The notes below the pieces were generated by a model. It saw nothing but the letters and a program-made list of their open reading frames with translations, had not been told where the DNA came from and searched no databases. From Colimorpha_A sp900556615 (lineage in GTDB: Bacteria; Bacillota; Clostridia; Oscillospirales; CAG-272): a DNA stretch of 64,000 bases. Position numbers and translations under genes: made by a program. Of this stretch, positions 25,642-34,424 are shown one piece after another. How positions within the stretch are numbered: the first letter of the stretch is position 1; each line of letters begins with the position of its first letter. The DNA is taken from positions 29,082 to 93,081 of the forward strand of contig CAVBUH010000041.1 in the NCBI GenBank assembly GCA_963598415.1, given 5' to 3'.

Positions 25642-26709
25642 ATGCAATTGATCAAAAAGTTGTTTAAACGATATTTTATAGACGCAATGGGGGCTATGGC
25701 TCAGGGGCTTTTCGCGTCTCTGCTTATTGGAACTATATTTAAGGCTCTCGGAATGATTCCAAAGCTTGAATTTCTTGCTGAGATCGGTGGCTATGCTCAG
25801 GCGATGGCAGGACCGGCAATGGCAGCGGCGATCGCGTATTCGCTGAAGGCGCATCCTCTTGTTATTTTTTCTTCTGCCGCAGTAGGCTATGCTGCAAATA
25901 CTCTTGGTAAAGCAGGCGGTCCTCTTGCTGTTTTCTTCATTGCCATTATTGCTGTGGAAATCGGTATGCTTGTATCTAAGAAGACAAAGGTTGATATTAT
26001 CGTAACGCCGTTTGTCACAATTCTTGCCGGCGGTTTGCTTTCAATATATGTTGCGCCTTATATCGGAAAGCTCGCGGGACATATCAGCGACTTTATCGGA
26101 TGGGCGTCGCTTCAGGCTCCTTTTGTCTCTGCGATAATCGTATCGGTAGTCATCGGCGTCGTTCTCACTCTTCCGATATCCAGTGCTGCGATTTGCGCGG
26201 GACTTATTTTGACGGGAAGTGCCGCACAGGGCGGCTCCGAAGGACTTGCCATTGCAGGCGCTGCCGCCGTTGCCGGCTGCTGTGCTCAGATGGTTGGTTT
26301 TGCAGTGATCAGTTTCCGCGAAAACAAATGGGGAGGATTGCTTTCCCAGGGGATCGGAACAAGCATGCTTCAAATGCCGAATATCGTCCGCCATCCGCAG
26401 ATATGGATAGCGCCGACTCTTGCTTCCGCGATAACCGGACCGCTCGCTGTGTGTGTTTTCAATCTTCGTATGTATGGAGCGGCAATCAACTCCGGTATGG
26501 GAACCTGTGGTCTGCTTGGACCGATCGGAATCATTCTCGGATGGTATTCACCTGAAAACGGCTATACCGCTGAGGTTACTGTACTCAATTGGATAGGGCT
26601 TGTGCTGATATGCTTTATTCTGCCTGCTGTGCTTTCTTTTATCTTTAATGAGATACTGAGAAAAATCGGCTGGGTGAAAGATGGTTATATGAAGCTGGAA
26701 AATTCATGA
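25642..26709 (+). CDS. PTS EIIC-type sugar permease (PTS_EIIC_2 family)
   Basis: 355 residues, about 10 hydrophobic segments, very rich in Ala/Gly/Ile. It shows the family pattern IGTIFKALGMIPKLEFLAEIGGYAQAMAGPAMAAAIAYSLKAHPLVIFSSAAVGYAAN and the late HPQIWIAPTLASAITGPLAVCVFNLRMYGAAINSGMGTCGL. This family is annotated as PTS sugar transporter subunit IIC. No EIIA or EIIB domain lies nearby, so transport mechanism and sugar are unknown. A CAGGAA site precedes the ATG and a terminator lies at 26833. Confidence 0.8.
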   Translation: MQLIKKLFKRYFIDAMGAMAQGLFASLLIGTIFKALGMIPKLEFLAEIGGYAQAMAGPAMAAAIAYSLKAHPLVIFSSAAVGYAANTLGKAGGPLAVFFIAIIAVEIGMLVSKKTKVDIIVTPFVTILAGGLLSIYVAPYIGKLAGHISDFIGWASLQAPFVSAIIVSVVIGVVLTLPISSAAICAGLILTGSAAQGGSEGLAIAGAAAVAGCCAQMVGFAVISFRENKWGGLLSQGIGTSMLQMPNIVRHPQIWIAPTLASAITGPLAVCVFNLRMYGAAINSGMGTCGLLGPIGIILGWYSPENGYTAEVTVLNWIGLVLICFILPAVLSFIFNEILRKIGWVKDGYMKLENS

Positions 26710-26832
26710 TGATGAATTTCAAGTTAATTGACTGTGAATTGTACAAGACCGGTAAGATATATAATGGATAAACGTATGGTTTTCTGTTCAAAGGAATTAT
26801 GAAGAGGAAAATACGGTAGAAATGAAAAAATG

Positions 26833-26878
26833 ATACGCTCTTGCTCCTGATTTCAAAGGACGCAAGAGCGTTTTTTTA
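26833..26878 (+). terminator. Terminator of the EIIC gene
   Basis: ACGCTCTTGC pairs with GCAAGAGCGT, followed by TTTTTTT. Confidence 0.85.
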
Positions 26879-26925
26879 TAAAAACAAGGTGTTTTGCAAA
26901 GTTTTTCCCTCGCTTAAAGAATTTT

Positions 26926-26978
26926 CACTCTAAAATTTCCTTTTTAAAAGTTTTTGCGGATTTTTAGAGTGTTTTTTT
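26926..26978 (+). terminator. Second terminator-like hairpin
   Basis: CACTCTAAAA (26926-26935) pairs perfectly with TTTTAGAGTG (26962-26971), followed by TTTTTTT. Confidence 0.5.
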
Positions 26979-27107
26979 ATACCCCAAATGAAGTTTGAGC
27001 AAAGCCCTGAATTTTTTTCGTTACGGTAAACTGAGCCAATTTCCATTACAAAGGAAAGGTCGGCGGATTTGAGTGCTTGAGGGCATGTTGGTAGGTGCGG
27101 GACGATT

Positions 27108-27155
27108 CTGTAGGTTGGCTGAGTTCTACAGGTACAGAACTCAGCCAACCTACAG
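27108..27155. repeat. Perfect 20-bp inverted repeat with 8-base loop
   Basis: CTGTAGGTTGGCTGAGTTCT (27108-27127) is followed by ACAGGTAC and its exact reverse complement (27136-27155). No T-run follows, so it is not an ordinary terminator. It lies in a gene-free region with no ORF of note. Confidence 0.7.
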
Positions 27156-27553
27156 CTACGACTATTTGTTAAAAATATTGGATCGGAGATGCTCGGGGGC
27201 GGTAAATTCGATCTTATTACGGTTGTTAATTTTGCGGCGGAAGAAGTTCTTTGCACTGAAAGCTTGAGCTATTGTCTTTATTTATTTCCATTGTGTTTTT
27301 ATTCAGAGGCGCTATTTGGCATATATATGCTTTTCGATTTCACTGAAAAAGCGTTTTCGAGTGTATGGCAGATGATTATTTTTTGGTATATATGATTTTG
27401 CGCGTACATTTTTTATTTTAGATTAAGTAACGGTACAGGATATGCGTTGTCTTCTGATATGGATGCAGAAGTCAACAGGTATATAATTGAGGAAATTTTC
27501 ACATGGTTAGAAGCTATCGGAAAGGATAATCTTTCGATTGCAGCGGAAAATAG

Positions 27554-27791
27554 CTAAGGACTCACTGAATAAATCGTCAACGGATGATTGCCCGGCATCG
27601 TTAAAAAACTTGAAATACAAAGGCAATGCCGCCAGGTTCTGACGATAGAGAGACACAGTCATATTTTTTATAAAATGATAGTAATTGAGGAGGCAAGAGC
27701 GACGCCTCTGCCGACGAATTTTGTGAAGTATGAAGGGAAACGGGTATTAAGGCACATGACGCAATACGTGAACCAGGTAGTGTTCTCTTAA
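27554..27791 (+). repeat. R1 repeat, second long copy
   Basis: This 238-bp stretch runs from CTAAGGACTCACTGAATAAA to the degenerate end AGTGTTCTCTTAA. It shares with the copy at 3838 the CGTCAACGGAT stretch, GATTGCCCGGCATCGTTAAAAAA, the nested end AAGGCAATGCCGCC and AATTGAGGAGGCA. It differs by a deletion of about 17 bases near the left end and by a worn right end. Its first TAA is the stop codon of a short open frame. Confidence 0.72.
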
Positions 27792-28079
27792 TCTTTGAAA
27801 GGCATACCTTTCAGAAGAAAAACGCGGTCTCTACGCTGAAATGATTGTTGTATATAATAAGTTGTAATTTATTGTGATTTTTTGTAATATTATCTTTGGT
27901 TTTATGTATATTATTGACCAATCAATACTTGGGTGATATACTTTAAGTACAATACTAATCATATTTCAGAACCGAGTTTTGGTTATATATTCATATATGC
28001 GAATCGGTTGTTGATTCATAGTCTGAGTCTTAGTGAAAGGAAATTGCTTGTCGGTTTAAAACGTAGCAAATGTTTAAAT

Positions 28080-29165
28080 ATGAAAGTTGGAGCTTATTTC
28101 TGGTATGGATTTTCAAAGTGGGATGAAATGTTTACAGACAGGCTCTTAAACGTTTATTCCGATCGTTGTCCGACATGGGGCTGGGTGTCGGATACCCAGG
28201 AGAATTTTGAATATCAGATTGATCTTGCGGCTGATAACAATATATCTTTCTTTGCGATAGATTGGTATAATTCGCCTTATATGGGCGAGTATAATCGCGC
28301 TGTGGACATGTTTCTAAAAGCGAAGAATGCCGATAGAATGGAATTCTGTTTAATGGTAGCCAATCATGCCGGTGCCGAGGTAAGGTTAAATGAATGGAAA
28401 CCACTGTGTGAAAAATGGCTTCCATATTTATCAGATCCGCATGCGCTGAAAGTAGACGGAAAGCCGGTTATTATATTTTTTCTTGTGCATGATCTTGAAG
28501 AACAGCTTGGAGGGGCTGAGTCTGCCAAACGCTGTTTTGATTATTTAAACGAGCTTATGGTGAAAAACGGTTTTCCTGGGATTAACATAATAGGGTGCGT
28601 ATGTCCCTATGGTTCGCCGGGATTTTATGAAATTGATTATCATCCGGAGTGGTTCAACGAGCATAAGTGGCAGGAGGATATAGCGAGATACAAATGGGAA
28701 GGCTATTCTGCATTGACAGGTTATAATTACCGCAAATTTAATACCTATGACGAAAACGGGAAGTTAGCACTGTCTCGGCCCTTTTCAGAGATGACTATGC
28801 AGCATGAGGACTGCTGGGACGTATTTTGCAGGTATAATGAGTGCGGTATCAAATATATTCCCCCGATTCTTTCCGGCTATGACGCAAGACCGTGGGACTG
28901 CGTGTGGAAATGTAATCCGACAGGAAAACGTCAGAATTACTGCGTGGACAGAAAACCCGAAACCTTGTATAATCATGCGGTTAATGCCGGACTGTGGCTG
29001 GAGAAAAACAAAAAATATACAATGGATGACATTGCAATCGTTTATGCTTGGAATGAATATGGCGAGGGAGCGTATATCGCGCCGACCGTCGGAGATCCCG
29101 ATGCAAAATATTTACGGTCAATAAAAGATGCCGTTGATTTAATTAACCGAAAAAGGAAAAAGTAA
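28080..29165 (+). CDS. GH99-like / WbsX-family glycan-active protein
   Basis: About 361 residues from the ATG at 28080, no signal peptide, so likely cytoplasmic. It begins MKVGAYFWYGFSKWDEMF and contains the family segments AADNNISFFAIDWYNSPYMGEY, DPHALKVDGKPVIIFFLV and near the end IAIVYAWNEYGEGAYIAPTVGDPDAKYL. Proteins with this GH99-like (WbsX) domain are related to endo-alpha-mannosidases, though many act in glycan biosynthesis or are untested. The reading frame opens earlier (a GTG at 27933), but neither start has a good ribosome site, so the start is uncertain. The next gene, an alpha-mannosidase, begins 3 bases after the stop, so the two work together. Confidence 0.78.
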   Translation: MKVGAYFWYGFSKWDEMFTDRLLNVYSDRCPTWGWVSDTQENFEYQIDLAADNNISFFAIDWYNSPYMGEYNRAVDMFLKAKNADRMEFCLMVANHAGAEVRLNEWKPLCEKWLPYLSDPHALKVDGKPVIIFFLVHDLEEQLGGAESAKRCFDYLNELMVKNGFPGINIIGCVCPYGSPGFYEIDYHPEWFNEHKWQEDIARYKWEGYSALTGYNYRKFNTYDENGKLALSRPFSEMTMQHEDCWDVFCRYNECGIKYIPPILSGYDARPWDCVWKCNPTGKRQNYCVDRKPETLYNHAVNAGLWLEKNKKYTMDDIAIVYAWNEYGEGAYIAPTVGDPDAKYLRSIKDAVDLINRKRKK

Positions 29166-29168
29166 AAA

Positions 29169-32100
29169 ATGGTTTTTGAAAAGTACGCGGAACGTTTATA
29201 TAAAAAAGTAGCGGAATTTCCTCAGCGGTATGCGCGATATATGTTTAACCGTGTCGGAACGCTCGAAAATCCTGTTTATCTTGAGACGAAAGAACATTTG
29301 AGGAATGTGCCCGAAGCCGGATGGAGGGAGATGTCCGGCGTACATGAGTGGAAGGGCGAATGGAACAATCTTTGGATAAAGGGTACTTATACCGTGCCTG
29401 AAAATCTGAAGGGGAAAAAACTGTATGCCATATCTGATTCGGGAGCTGTGGAGGTTCTGTTCTTCATTAACGGGAAACCGTCCGGAATTTTTAATAGCCG
29501 CGGAGATGAAATCGGAGGACTTCACAGCAATCGGCTGATTACTTTATCCGCTGTTCCGGGTGAATGCTTTGAGCTTGCGTTTGAATGCTATGCGGGACAT
29601 TTTTTTGCCGGAGACCAGCCTTTTGACAGATATGGGCAAATCGGAGAGCAGTATGATCCGCTGGAGGATTTCAGAAGACGGTATACGGGAACCGATATAT
29701 GTGTAATCGATGAATCGGTTAAAGGATTCATATACGATCTCAAGACTGTACTTCAGCTTGCAAAGCTTCCGGAGTCCGATATGATGAGAGCACGCGCTAT
29801 GAATGCGCTGACAGAGGTCTTTAAAGTCGTATCGCAGTATCCTGCCGATATGGATGAATCGGATATTAGAGAGTCGGTTGCTGCCGGCAGAGAATATATG
29901 AAGGAGGTTCTCGGTATCGGCGGAAATGACGGAACACGCGGAAAAGTAGGCGTTATCGGTCATTCCCATATGGATACGGCTTGGCTGTGGCCGGTCAGTG
30001 AGACAATCAGAAAGTGTGCAAGGACATTTTCAAATGCTCTCGCTCTGATGGAGGAATATCCCGAGTACAAATTTATTCAGTCTTCGGTTCTGCATATTGA
30101 GTGGATGAGAAAATATTATCCCGATATTTTTAAAGAAATGAAAAAACGGATATCGGAAGGCAGATATGAACCGAACGGCGCGGTATGGGTGGAGTGCGAT
30201 TGTAATCTTCCTTCCGGGGAGATGATGGCGAGACAGTTTATACACGGTCAGCTTTATACAAGAAAGTACTTTAATTATACGGCAGACTGCTTTTGGCTTC
30301 CCGATACTTTCGGATATAATGCGGCGATTCCCCAGATTATGCTTCAGTCAGAAGTCAAATATTTTTGTACAACAAAGATATCGTGGAATGATCTTAACAC
30401 TTTCCCTTACGATACTTTCATTTGGGAAGGGCAGGACGGAAGCCGTGTGCTTACTCACTATAATCTGACGCATTGTTTCCCTGATGTGGAAACAACGGTA
30501 CGCGCCGTAAAGGAAATAAAGGACAAGCAGGTATGTGAAAAGAAGCTGCTCGCATTCGGATACGGAGACGGAGGAGGAGGCCCTACATGGGGAATGCTTG
30601 AGGATTCGCGAAGAGTACGGGAACTTGCCGGCATACCGGAGCAATATTATACTACGGTAAGCGAATTTATGAGCAGTATAGAGAAAGAATCCGTCTATCT
30701 TCCTGTATACAGTGGGGAACTGTATCTTGAGCTTCATCGCGGTACGCTTACACAGATGCACGATATAAAACGGAACAACCGCAAAGCCGAGTATGCAATA
30801 AGAAACATGGAATACTTTAATGTTATAAGCGGCGAAAGCAAAAATGTTCGCAGCGAGGAAATACTCAAAGCTCTTCTTCAGAATCAATTCCATGACATTC
30901 TTCCCGGCACCTGTATTACTCCCGTTAACGAGAATACAAAGAAAGAAACGGCAAAAATCATTCTTGACGCGGAAAGCGAAACAGAAAAATATCTGAATAA
31001 GCTTACCGACGGTTCGGAGAATTGTATTACGGTTTTTAATACACTGCCTTTTGCAAGAAACGACAATGTAAAAATCGAAAATCTGAAGGGTATTGGATAT
31101 ACATGCCAGCAGTATGCGGACATATGTGGAAGAAATATCGCTATTATAGGCGGATTTGAGATCCCAGCGTTCGGATATACCGAAATAAAGCTTTCTGATC
31201 AAAAGAATGAAGCCGTCAGTCCGTTTATCTATACGGGCAATACGCTTAAAACGCCTTTTCTGAATGTCGAATTTGACGATAATGGATTCATCGTTTCTCT
31301 TGTTTTACGGGGCTGTAACCGCGAGGTCCGCAATAAGAAGGGAAACCCTCTTAACACATTTTATATCGGAGAAGATATTCCGAGAATATATGATAACTGG
31401 GATATCGATTCGGATCAGTATTTGAAAATGCAGCCGTGCGGAGAACTTATTGAAAGGAACGTTGCTTCAGACGGTGCGGCGGAATTTGTTATACGCTCAA
31501 AGTACCGTATATCCGATAAAACAGAGCTTATTCAGGATATGATCTTCAGCGCATATTCGGCGCGGATCGATTTTCATACGGTTGTGGATTGGAATGATGT
31601 TCACAGACTTTTGAAAGTCGGATTTGACTGTGATATCAATTCCTCGTTTATAAAGAACGAGATTCAATTCGGTAGTATTGACCGTCCGACCACAAAGAAT
31701 AATTGTTATGAAGCCGCTAAATATGAGGTGTGCAATCATAAGTGGTCCGATATGTCCGAAAGCCGATTTGGTGTAGCGCTTCTTAACGATTGTAAATATG
31801 GTATTTCGGCAGAAGGATCGGATATGCGGCTTTCCTTGCTTAGAGGAGGGATACGTCCCGATGTTACCGGGGATCGTGGCAAGCATGAATTTACCTACTC
31901 GCTTTTGCCTCACGACGGTGCATTTGGTGCTGAAACCGTTATATATCCCGCGTATATGCTGAATATGCCGTATGTGATTGCAAAAGGAAAGATTGTTGAA
32001 CCGATACAGGCGCCCGCACTTGTGTCTCAGACAAATATCATATGTGAAACAGTAAAACCGGCGGAGCTTATTGAGAATGCTTATGTATTGAGATTATATG

Positions 32101-32273
32101 AATCCGAACGGTGTAAGACGAATTGTACGATTACGCTTCCTTCCTATGCAAAAAGGTGTTTCCGCACTAATTTTCTGGAGGATATTAAGGAGGAAATAGC
32201 GATTTCAGACGGAAATATTCATATTACGTTTAAACCGTTTGAGATAGTTACGCTTCTCATTCTGAAGAAATAG
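29169..32273 (+). CDS. GH38 alpha-mannosidase (large, Ams1-like)
   Basis: 1034 residues. After an N-terminal beta domain (1-255), the GH38 catalytic domain starts at VGVIGHSHMDTAWLWP, with zinc ligands H and D near residue 263. It continues to the nucleophile Asp near residue 378 in CFWLPDTFGYNAAIPQIML and to NQFHDILPGTCITPV with another zinc His. The rest is the usual beta-sandwich region (TIFSAYSARIDFHTVVDWNDVH-type strands). Family members remove terminal alpha-mannose from N-glycan or mannan fragments. No signal peptide is present, so it acts on imported oligosaccharides. AGGAAAAAG lies in the short gap before the ATG. Confidence 0.92.
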   Translation: MVFEKYAERLYKKVAEFPQRYARYMFNRVGTLENPVYLETKEHLRNVPEAGWREMSGVHEWKGEWNNLWIKGTYTVPENLKGKKLYAISDSGAVEVLFFINGKPSGIFNSRGDEIGGLHSNRLITLSAVPGECFELAFECYAGHFFAGDQPFDRYGQIGEQYDPLEDFRRRYTGTDICVIDESVKGFIYDLKTVLQLAKLPESDMMRARAMNALTEVFKVVSQYPADMDESDIRESVAAGREYMKEVLGIGGNDGTRGKVGVIGHSHMDTAWLWPVSETIRKCARTFSNALALMEEYPEYKFIQSSVLHIEWMRKYYPDIFKEMKKRISEGRYEPNGAVWVECDCNLPSGEMMARQFIHGQLYTRKYFNYTADCFWLPDTFGYNAAIPQIMLQSEVKYFCTTKISWNDLNTFPYDTFIWEGQDGSRVLTHYNLTHCFPDVETTVRAVKEIKDKQVCEKKLLAFGYGDGGGGPTWGMLEDSRRVRELAGIPEQYYTTVSEFMSSIEKESVYLPVYSGELYLELHRGTLTQMHDIKRNNRKAEYAIRNMEYFNVISGESKNVRSEEILKALLQNQFHDILPGTCITPVNENTKKETAKIILDAESETEKYLNKLTDGSENCITVFNTLPFARNDNVKIENLKGIGYTCQQYADICGRNIAIIGGFEIPAFGYTEIKLSDQKNEAVSPFIYTGNTLKTPFLNVEFDDNGFIVSLVLRGCNREVRNKKGNPLNTFYIGEDIPRIYDNWDIDSDQYLKMQPCGELIERNVASDGAAEFVIRSKYRISDKTELIQDMIFSAYSARIDFHTVVDWNDVHRLLKVGFDCDINSSFIKNEIQFGSIDRPTTKNNCYEAAKYEVCNHKWSDMSESRFGVALLNDCKYGISAEGSDMRLSLLRGGIRPDVTGDRGKHEFTYSLLPHDGAFGAETVIYPAYMLNMPYVIAKGKIVEPIQAPALVSQTNIICETVKPAELIENAYVLRLYESERCKTNCTITLPSYAKRCFRTNFLEDIKEEIAISDGNIHITFKPFEIVTLLILKK

Positions 32274-32387
32274 GCAGGTGTTTGCTTCGAACGGAAAACT
32301 TAAATTTGTGTGTTTAAGTAGTATAAAGTTTATTCCATCTGCCATGAGGGTGGATAAAAATATATATATTATAAAAGGAGAATCATC

Positions 32388-33251
32388 ATGAAAAAAATCG
32401 CGTTTTCCCTTATACTCGTTATTGTCGTAACGGCAATATTCTCGGTAAATGTATTTGCCGCAGATGAGTATGTAATTACTTTCAACAGCGTGGAGGAATA
32501 TCCTGATATTCTACATGTGGATTCAATGGAAGTGGCTATTGAAGAAGATGCACTGAAGCTCACCCTTACCGGTGAAACGCATCCCCTGTTCTGGTTCGGA
32601 CTCGGAGCAGAGAACACAAAATGTGAAACTCCCCTTAACGCATCCGAATACAAGTATATGAAGATCAGATATAATTCAGCTGCCGAGGACGATGTGCTCA
32701 GACTCTTTTATGCTACCTATACCGATCTTAACAACAATCCCGGTCCTGCGTTCACGGCTGAAAATATGATTGACCTTGATATAAAGCACGGTGCCGGATG
32801 GCAGTCGTTGATTTTCGATATGAGTACTCTTGCAAATTGGAAAGACTACATAAGCGCGCTGAGATTTGATATTGATCCTATCATGGACGGTGCCGGTCTG
32901 ACGGCTGATTCTGCCGGTGATGAATTTTTGGTTTCCTATATTGCGTTTTTCAAAACAGAAGCAGACGCAAAGGCATACAAATCCGAGCTTGATCCGGAGG
33001 AACCGATTACTACGGAACCGGTTACGGAATCGAATCAAGACACCACGGACGCCGCAACCGATAAACCTGTTGAGAGTAAGGAAGATTCTTCTGCAAATAA
33101 TACCGATAAAGTTAGCGATACCGCTTCCGCTACCGAAAAGCCGGAAGAGAAAGGCGGTAATACCGGCTTATATATCGGAATTGGAATTGCTATTGTTGTA
33201 ATTGCGGCGATTGTAGCAGTCCTTGTTGTTAAAAATAAAAAAAGTAAATAA
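32388..33251 (+). CDS. Cell-surface beta-sandwich protein with C-terminal membrane anchor (paralog 1)
   Basis: 287 residues. The signal peptide ends SVNVFAADE (cleavage near 25). An extracellular domain (26-205) is followed by a Thr/Glu/Asp-rich linker (206-255) and a C-terminal membrane helix with the basic tail KNKKSK. The domain has NASEYKYMKIRYNSAAEDDVLRLFYATYTDLNNNPGPAF and a C-terminal SYIAFFKTEADAKAY. The gene immediately downstream encodes a paralog with the same order. The domain resembles carbohydrate-binding sandwiches, but I cannot assign a ligand. GGAG lies 7 bases before the ATG. Lying after the mannosidase, it is a candidate surface glycan-binding protein. Confidence 0.78.
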   Translation: MKKIAFSLILVIVVTAIFSVNVFAADEYVITFNSVEEYPDILHVDSMEVAIEEDALKLTLTGETHPLFWFGLGAENTKCETPLNASEYKYMKIRYNSAAEDDVLRLFYATYTDLNNNPGPAFTAENMIDLDIKHGAGWQSLIFDMSTLANWKDYISALRFDIDPIMDGAGLTADSAGDEFLVSYIAFFKTEADAKAYKSELDPEEPITTEPVTESNQDTTDAATDKPVESKEDSSANNTDKVSDTASATEKPEEKGGNTGLYIGIGIAIVVIAAIVAVLVVKNKKSK

Positions 33252-33295
33252 AAAACTATTTGCTGATGCAATAAAATAATATATTAAGGAGAAAT

Positions 33296-34063
33296 ATGAC
33301 AATGAAAAAAATATTATCAACTGTTGCGGTCGTTCTGGCGGCTGTAATGCTTCTGTCCGTTTCCGTATTTGCCGGAGACGAGTTTGTTCTCAGATTTAAG
33401 GATTGTAAGAATAGTGAAGAAGACGGAACTACAGTTTTTCCTCATGGAGGTTCTGTTGTCTCCGGAGAAGATGCACTTGTGTTTACAGTTGATCCGGCCG
33501 TAGAGAATCATCTTCATTTCTATATCATGACCGGAAAAGCCGCATTATTTGCGAATGTAGTCCGTCCGTATACGGAGGATACCGTCAGCGCAAGCGATTA
33601 TAAATACATGAAGATTAAATATAAATCCGAATGTGACAATGATAAGCTCACGCTGTTTTATGTGAACTATACCGATCTGAATGCACATCCCGGTCCTGCC
33701 TTTGACGGTAATTATATGGTCGAGCTTCCGATAACGGCTGACAATGCATGGCACAGCACGGTTTATGACATGGGAACTCTTTGCGGAGATAAGTGGCAGA
33801 ATTATATCGGAGCTCTCCGTTTTGATATGAATACCGCTGAATACGCACATGATGAGGCTAATAAGGGTAAGACCTTCTCGATAGAATATATCGCCTTCTT
33901 TAAGACACAGGCGGAGGCAGACGCTTATACAGGTGAAACCGCGAATCCGAATCCGGATCCGAATCCCGGAACTTCCGATTTTGTTGTAACAGCCGTAACG
34001 ACAGTGGTTGTTGCCGCTGCAGCAGTAATTGTGTTGGAAAAAAGAAGATATACCGGTAAATAA
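33296..34063 (+). CDS. Cell-surface beta-sandwich protein (paralog 2)
   Basis: 255 residues with a signal peptide (ending VSVFAGDEF) and an extracellular domain matching its neighbour in the motif SASDYKYMKIKYKSECDNDKLTLFYVNYTDLNAHPGPAF and in IEYIAFFKTQAEADAYTGE. A short Asn/Pro/Asp linker is followed by a C-terminal hydrophobic helix and the basic tail EKRRYTGK. The PGTSD stretch before the helix recalls a degenerate sortase-like sorting signal. It begins 44 bases after paralog 1, so the pair is probably one operon. The ATG at 33296 follows AAGGAG by 4 bases; the next ATG two codons later is equally possible. Confidence 0.78.
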   Translation: MTMKKILSTVAVVLAAVMLLSVSVFAGDEFVLRFKDCKNSEEDGTTVFPHGGSVVSGEDALVFTVDPAVENHLHFYIMTGKAALFANVVRPYTEDTVSASDYKYMKIKYKSECDNDKLTLFYVNYTDLNAHPGPAFDGNYMVELPITADNAWHSTVYDMGTLCGDKWQNYIGALRFDMNTAEYAHDEANKGKTFSIEYIAFFKTQAEADAYTGETANPNPDPNPGTSDFVVTAVTTVVVAAAAVIVLEKRRYTGK

Positions 34064-34105
34064 ATTTACCGAAATTGCATCAGCTTAGTACTTTTGGTAA
34101 AGAAA

Positions 34106-34155
34106 CGCGGCTCTGTACATGATAATTATGTACAGCAGCCGCGGCAAATCTTGTT
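34106..34155 (+). terminator. Terminator-like hairpin after the paralog pair
   Basis: CGCGGCT pairs with AGCCGCG, and inside it GTACAT pairs with ATGTAC (34106-34144). CTTGTTTT follows a few bases later. Confidence 0.6.
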
Positions 34156-34424
34156 TTGCGATTTGGAGCCGTACAAACAGGAAGCGAATATTAACCGATA
34201 CATATTGCGCGGATAAAAACAGCTATCAGAATACAGCACCTTGAATAAGAAGTTAGCTGTAAGAAATAGGAAAAGATTATTATAATTCGAAAATAGTAAT
34301 TTTTTCGCAATTTTGAAGGTGGAGCTTATAGCGTGAAAAAGATATGTTTAGCTTGTATGGGAGCGCAGCTGTTTCACGCCGAAACAATTTGTGTCGCTGC
34401 TTGGGAGGCGGAATGGAGATTAAA
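34145..34424 (+). other. Leader of the solute-binding protein gene
   Basis: Together with the terminator this is about 360 bases without a gene. An ORF opens at 34344 in the frame of the next gene, but its first 27 codons lack a ribosome site and are read as leader. No riboswitch is recognised. Confidence 0.4.

Larger units (their letters stand above)
26979..28079. other. Gene-poor region with decayed ORFs, an inverted repeat and an R1 element
   Basis: Outside the palindrome at 27108 and the repeat at 27554-27791, I see only short unsupported frames. One of them (27396-27557, 53 codons, no start of its own, ending TWLEAIGKDNLSIAAENS) looks like the 3' tail of a lost gene because it runs open into the repeat's TAA. 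The last 290 bases should hold the promoter of the glycosidase genes that follow. No -35/-10 pair is convincing. Confidence 0.4.

Noticed and set aside
27073..27267. 64-codon ORF across the 20-bp palindrome
   Set aside because: The protein is mainly a translation of the inverted repeat; no start site or domain.
30348..31202. Minus-strand open frame of 284 codons
   Set aside because: It is the antisense shadow of the GH38 alpha-mannosidase and matches no family.
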